The position numbers were made by a program, and so were the translations under genes. Shown piece by piece: positions 60,659 through 64,000 of a stretch of 64,000 bases of DNA. Origin of the DNA: Microbacterium sp. AZCO (GTDB lineage Bacteria; Actinomycetota; Actinomycetes; Actinomycetales; Microbacteriaceae); NCBI RefSeq assembly GCF_039614715.1, contig NZ_CP154857.1, positions 2,232,001 through 2,296,000 on the forward strand, given 5' to 3'. The notes under the pieces are model-generated. The model saw only the letters and a list, made by a program, of their open reading frames with translations, was not told the origin of the DNA and did not search any database. Position 1 is the first letter of the stretch; each line of letters starts with the position of its first letter.

Positions 60659-62709
60659 CGGCCGCCGAAGCCTCCGCCGCCTCCGCCGCCGCCCGAGAAG
60701 CCGCCGCCGCTCGAACCGCCGGACGACGACCAGCTGCTCGAGAAGGATGACGAGCTGGACGAGCTCGACGATCCGCCGCTCGACACCGGCGTCGCCGCGA
60801 GGTGGCCGATGGAGCGGGAGGCGTCGGAGAGCGAATCGGTGCGGATCGAATCGAAGAGGGCGAGGCGCGACGCCGTCGCCTCGAGCGGGGAGGCCGAGCG
60901 GATGACCTCGATCCAGTGCCGCTCCATGCCGAACAGCACGGCGTACGGCAGCAGCCTCTCGTAGAGGTTCACGACGTCGACGCCCGCTCGGTTGGGCGCG
61001 TCGCCGAAGGGGCGCCGTCCGCCCGAGACGAGATCGGCTGTCTGCGGCGACTGGGCGGCGCGCAGGCGGTCCTCCTCGGCCAGCCGCAGGTACTCGCGGA
61101 TACCGTCCAGGTACGTCCGGTGCATGCCGCCGGCGCGGGTGAGCGTCGTCTTCGGCAGCGAGAAGAACGGCAGGACGATGAACGCCCCGAAGGCGCTCAC
61201 GATCGACAGCAGGTTGATCCAGCCGCCGAGCGCGCCGAGGTCGGTGAGCACCGAGGGCACGCTGTCGACGAAGAACAGCATCACGACGGCGACGATCAGC
61301 CCGCCGAACGTCAGCGCGCCGCGGACGACACCGACCCACCCGGGGGTCTTGGCGCGATAGCCGCGGTCGACGGTCGCGTCGTCGATGCGACGGACGTACG
61401 TCACGGCGCGGACGGGCGGGTTGGAGGCGAACTCGCCCAGGTCGACGCGGTCGCCCGGCTCGGCATCCTTTCCGTACAGGGTCGTGACGATCCGGCGGTC
61501 GTCGTGCTCGAGGCCCGAGGTGTCGCGCAGCACGACGCTGAAGTCGTCGGGCTCGTCCCGGTCGCCCTTCGCCGTGATCTCGACCTTGTCGCGCACCGCG
61601 AGGTCGACGACGTGCGCTGCGAGGGCGCGCGCCGGCACGCCGAGCACACCCGCGGAGAGCGTCGGCGACTCGTCCACGGGCGGGGTGTACTGGACGATGA
61701 CGGGCGCGTCGTCGGGGTTGCGCCGCAGGAACGCCTTCATGACGAGGATGAAGACGAGCCCGCCGAAGCCGGCGAGCAGGCCGAGCACCGGCAGGATCCA
61801 CTCCCACCACGGGTACGGCGGAGGCGGGGGCGGCGTCGGCGCGGCGAAGGTGCGCTGCGCGAAGCCGATCGCGACGGTCATCCCCTCGTCGGCGGCGAAG
61901 CCCGTGTCGGTCGCAGTGAAGAGCACAGCGCCGGCCGCGGCATCCCTCCCGCTGTTGGAGAACGCCCACGCGCTGACCTCGTCGGGCCACACGCCGTCGG
62001 GCTCGGGGCCGCTGATCTCGCAACGGTCGGTCGAGCCGACCGGTCCGCGGTAGCAGTAGTCGCGGCCCGCCATGAGGCCGTCGGCGGCATCGCCGGCGAC
62101 GTGCACGCGCGCCGTGACGGTGCCGAAGGGCTGGGCGTGATCGGTGCTGAGCGCATCCCAGTAGAACTCGTCGGCCCCCGTATCGGCGTAGCGGAGCACG
62201 ACGTCGTGCATCGTGTACGAGATGACGTACGTCTGCTCGCCGTGGACGTACGAGTCGTCGCCGGTGAGGACGTAGACGTTCTCGTCGTCCTGCTCGGTCC
62301 ACCAGACGATCGGCTGGCCGCCGGCTCCCGTGACGTTGACGACGGTCGTGCCGAGGTCGATGCCCGACTCCGTGAGCGGCAGACGCCGGACGATGCCCTT
62401 GTTCTGGTCGGAATCGGGGAACTGGGCGACGAGCGTCTCGGTCGTGTAGAGCAGAGAACTCGAGTCCGCCGAGCGGACGAGCCAGTAGTCCGCGGTCAGC
62501 GAGTCGTACGTGAAGTCGTCGACTCCCGCTCGGACGACGGTGGTGATGGATGCCGCGGCCGGCGCCTCAACCGGGGCCGCGACCGCCGCCTCAGCCGGGA
62601 CCGCCGCCTCAGCCGGGACCGCCGCCTCAGCCGAGGTCGCCGTCAGCGCGAGCGCGCCAGCGACAAGGATCGCCGCGACCGCCCTGCGCGCGACAGTGCT
62701 CAGCCCCAT
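60655..62709 (-). CDS. DUF2207-family membrane protein
   Basis: 684 residues. Signal peptide ([18 protein letters not shown]), an extracytoplasmic region with [20 protein letters not shown], transmembrane segments near 330 ([20 protein letters not shown]) and 480-530, and a C-terminal Ser/Gly-rich tail ending in [13 protein letters not shown] linker of AVPAEA repeats follows the signal sequence. DUF2207 proteins are widespread, function unknown; the glycine tail may be surface exposed. ATG 62709. Confidence 0.8.
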   Translation of the reverse strand: MGLSTVARRAVAAILVAGALALTATSAEAAVPAEAAVPAEAAVAAPVEAPAAASITTVVRAGVDDFTYDSLTADYWLVRSADSSSLLYTTETLVAQFPDSDQNKGIVRRLPLTESGIDLGTTVVNVTGAGGQPIVWWTEQDDENVYVLTGDDSYVHGEQTYVISYTMHDVVLRYADTGADEFYWDALSTDHAQPFGTVTARVHVAGDAADGLMAGRDYCYRGPVGSTDRCEISGPEPDGVWPDEVSAWAFSNSGRDAAAGAVLFTATDTGFAADEGMTVAIGFAQRTFAAPTPPPPPPYPWWEWILPVLGLLAGFGGLVFILVMKAFLRRNPDDAPVIVQYTPPVDESPTLSAGVLGVPARALAAHVVDLAVRDKVEITAKGDRDEPDDFSVVLRDTSGLEHDDRRIVTTLYGKDAEPGDRVDLGEFASNPPVRAVTYVRRIDDATVDRGYRAKTPGWVGVVRGALTFGGLIVAVVMLFFVDSVPSVLTDLGALGGWINLLSIVSAFGAFIVLPFFSLPKTTLTRAGGMHRTYLDGIREYLRLAEEDRLRAAQSPQTADLVSGGRRPFGDAPNRAGVDVVNLYERLLPYAVLFGMERHWIEVIRSASPLEATASRLALFDSIRTDSLSDASRSIGHLAATPVSSGGSSSSSSSSSFSSSWSSSGGSSGGGFSGGGGGGGGFGGR
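62581..62634. repeat. Tandem 18-bp repeat in the DUF2207 gene
   Basis: Three copies of GACCGCCGCCTCAGCCGG (the third with one mismatch) encode the AVPAEA linker after the signal peptide. Copy number could vary by slippage. Confidence 0.7.
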
Positions 62710-62760
62710 CGGGCCAGCGTAGTGGCGGGCGTGGTCACGCGGTGAGGGTGACGCGGGCCG

Positions 62761-64000
62761 TCACGCCGTGAGGGCGAGCGCCTCCGCGGTCTCGGTGAGC
62801 GTCTCCTGCGCCACAGCCGGGCGCGGGTTGAGCGTCTCGCCGTAGCTCGGGATGAGCTCCTTCAGCGTCGGCTGCCAGGCGTCGATGCGGTCGGGGAAGC
62901 ACGTCTTGAGCAGGCCGAGCATGATCGAGACGGCCGTCGATGCGCCCGGCGAGGCGCCGAGCAGGCCGGCGATCGAGCCGTCCTTGGCGGTCACGACCTC
63001 GGTGCCGAACTGCAGCACGCCACCCTTCTTCGGGTCCTTCTTCATGACCTGTGCGCGCTGTCCGGCCTGCAGCAGCTCCCAGTCCTCGTCCTTCGCGCTC
63101 GGCATGAACACGCGCAGGCTGTCGACCTTCTTCGCGTGGTTCTTGAGGAGCTCGCCGACGAGGTACCGGATCAGACTCGGGTTGTCCCACGCGACCTTCA
63201 GCATGGGTCCGAGGTTGCCGGGGCGCACCTGCGTCACGATGTCGAGCATCGAGCCGTTCTTGAGGAACTTGGGGCTGAACGTCGCGAAGGGTCCGAAGAG
63301 GAGGGATGCCTCGCCGTCGACGACACGCGTGTCGAGGTGCGGAACCGACATGGGCGGCGCGCCGACCGACGCCTGCGAATAGACCTTCGCCTTGTGCTGC
63401 GACACGAGGGCGGGGTTGGTCGTCTTGAGCCACTGGCCGCCGATCGGGAAGACGCCGTAACCGGAGATCTCGGGGATGCCCGAGCGCTGCAGCAGCTTGA
63501 GGGCCCAGCCTCCCGCGCCCACGAAGACGAACTTGGCGTTCAGGGTCCCGGGCGTACGGCCGATCGTGTCGCGCCACTTGACCTGCCAGGTGCCGTCGGC
63601 GAGCTTCTTGAGCCTGCGCACCTCGCGGTTGGTGATGACCTCGGCGCCGTGGTCCTTGAGACCGTCGAAGAGCTGGCGGGTCAGCGCGCCGAAGTCGACG
63701 TCGGTGCCGGCCGGAACCCGCGTCGCGGCGAACGGCTCGCCCTTGCGTCGCTTCTTCATGAGCAGCGGCGCCCACTTGTTGATGACCCGGGAGTCCTCGC
63801 TGTACTCGATGCCGGCGAAGAGGGGCTCCTTCTTGAGCACCTCGTAGCGCTTGCGGAGGTACGCGACATCCTTCTCGCCGCGGACGAACGTCATGTGCGG
63901 CGCGGAGTTGATGAACGTCGTGGGCGCGTCGAGCACGCCCCGCTCGACGAGCGACGACCAGAACTGTCGGCTCTGCTGGAACTGCTCGTTGATCGAGATC
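62761..64000 (-). CDS. mqo: Malate:quinone oxidoreductase (5' end outside window)
   Basis: Last ~412 codons of an FAD-dependent membrane-associated malate dehydrogenase. DAPTTFINSAPHMTFVRGEK, KKEPLFAGIEYSEDSRVI, VGAGGWALKLLQRSGIPEIS, GYGVFPIGGQWLKTTNPALV, LLFGPFATFSPKFLKNGSML and LLGASPGASTAVSIMLGLLK are hallmark Mqo segments. Oxidises malate to oxaloacetate and passes electrons to quinone in the TCA cycle. The start lies beyond base 64000. Confidence 0.92.
   Translation of the reverse strand, partial: ISINEQFQQSRQFWSSLVERGVLDAPTTFINSAPHMTFVRGEKDVAYLRKRYEVLKKEPLFAGIEYSEDSRVINKWAPLLMKKRRKGEPFAATRVPAGTDVDFGALTRQLFDGLKDHGAEVITNREVRRLKKLADGTWQVKWRDTIGRTPGTLNAKFVFVGAGGWALKLLQRSGIPEISGYGVFPIGGQWLKTTNPALVSQHKAKVYSQASVGAPPMSVPHLDTRVVDGEASLLFGPFATFSPKFLKNGSMLDIVTQVRPGNLGPMLKVAWDNPSLIRYLVGELLKNHAKKVDSLRVFMPSAKDEDWELLQAGQRAQVMKKDPKKGGVLQFGTEVVTAKDGSIAGLLGASPGASTAVSIMLGLLKTCFPDRIDAWQPTLKELIPSYGETLNPRPAVAQETLTETAEALALTA

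Overview
The window is high-GC actinobacterial DNA, most likely from a Microbacteriaceae member close to Microbacterium. Reasons: very GC-rich third codon positions, many GTG/TTG starts, chains of genes joined by ATGA/GTGA overlaps, a topA-tmk-holB chain next to a Tad-type secretion locus with DUF4244 and TadE-like genes, and PASTA-type PBP, Mqo and DUF2207 genes typical of the group. No identity search was possible.

Layout. 1-3.24 kb: chromosomal genes (a partial secreted CBM protein, a FetB-like permease, an HSL-type hydrolase, PlsC). 3.32-22.76 kb: a putative ~19.4 kb genomic island bounded by a 47-bp exact direct repeat. The right copy is the 3' part of an intact tRNA-Thr(CGU); the left copy is a displaced 3' tRNA fragment. 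No integrase was recognised. Its left half (3.4-12.6 kb) is less GC-rich and mosaic: a second YidC with a small membrane partner, DUF6924, membrane orphans, a compact CHAT/caspase-like protein, a 1,118-residue NACHT-type STAND NTPase, and fragments of IS3- and IS256-type transposases. Its right half (12.8-22.3 kb) is a nitrogen/amine module: Amt, then a tightly packed run of GlnT/GmaS-like ligase, GlxB, GlxC, GlxD, HutD, an MSOX-fold FAD enzyme, an M20 carbamoylase and an XRE-cupin regulator.

22.8-32.7 kb: methionine-type ABC importer (metQNI), a secreted TAP-like hydrolase, holB, tmk, topA, and the distal end of the Tad locus. 32.80-46.28 kb: a ~13.5 kb integrated element that splits the 64-codon DUF4244 pilin-like gene at an ATG shared by both ends. 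It encodes a large serine recombinase, small zinc-binding and DUF4314-like proteins, a prim-pol/ATPase replication protein, a DNA cytosine methyltransferase with HNH nuclease and Vsr, a three-member microprotein cluster, a membrane protein and both terminase subunits. It has no recognisable portal, capsid or tail genes, so it looks like a phage satellite or strongly reduced prophage. Both junctions create in-frame fusions with host genes, and the integrase gene has no stop codon inside the integrated element.

46.28-48.5 kb: the other half of the Tad locus (DUF4244 5' piece, TadB/C, TadA). 48.9-64 kb: ordinary chromosomal genes (acs, RidA, DUF4177, a PASTA bifunctional PBP, metallophosphoesterase, tRNA-Pro(CGG), HAD phosphatase, a GntR-lldD pair with twin operator palindromes, DUF1295, thymidine kinase, pyrimidine-dimer glycosylase, DUF2207 protein, mqo truncated by the window edge).
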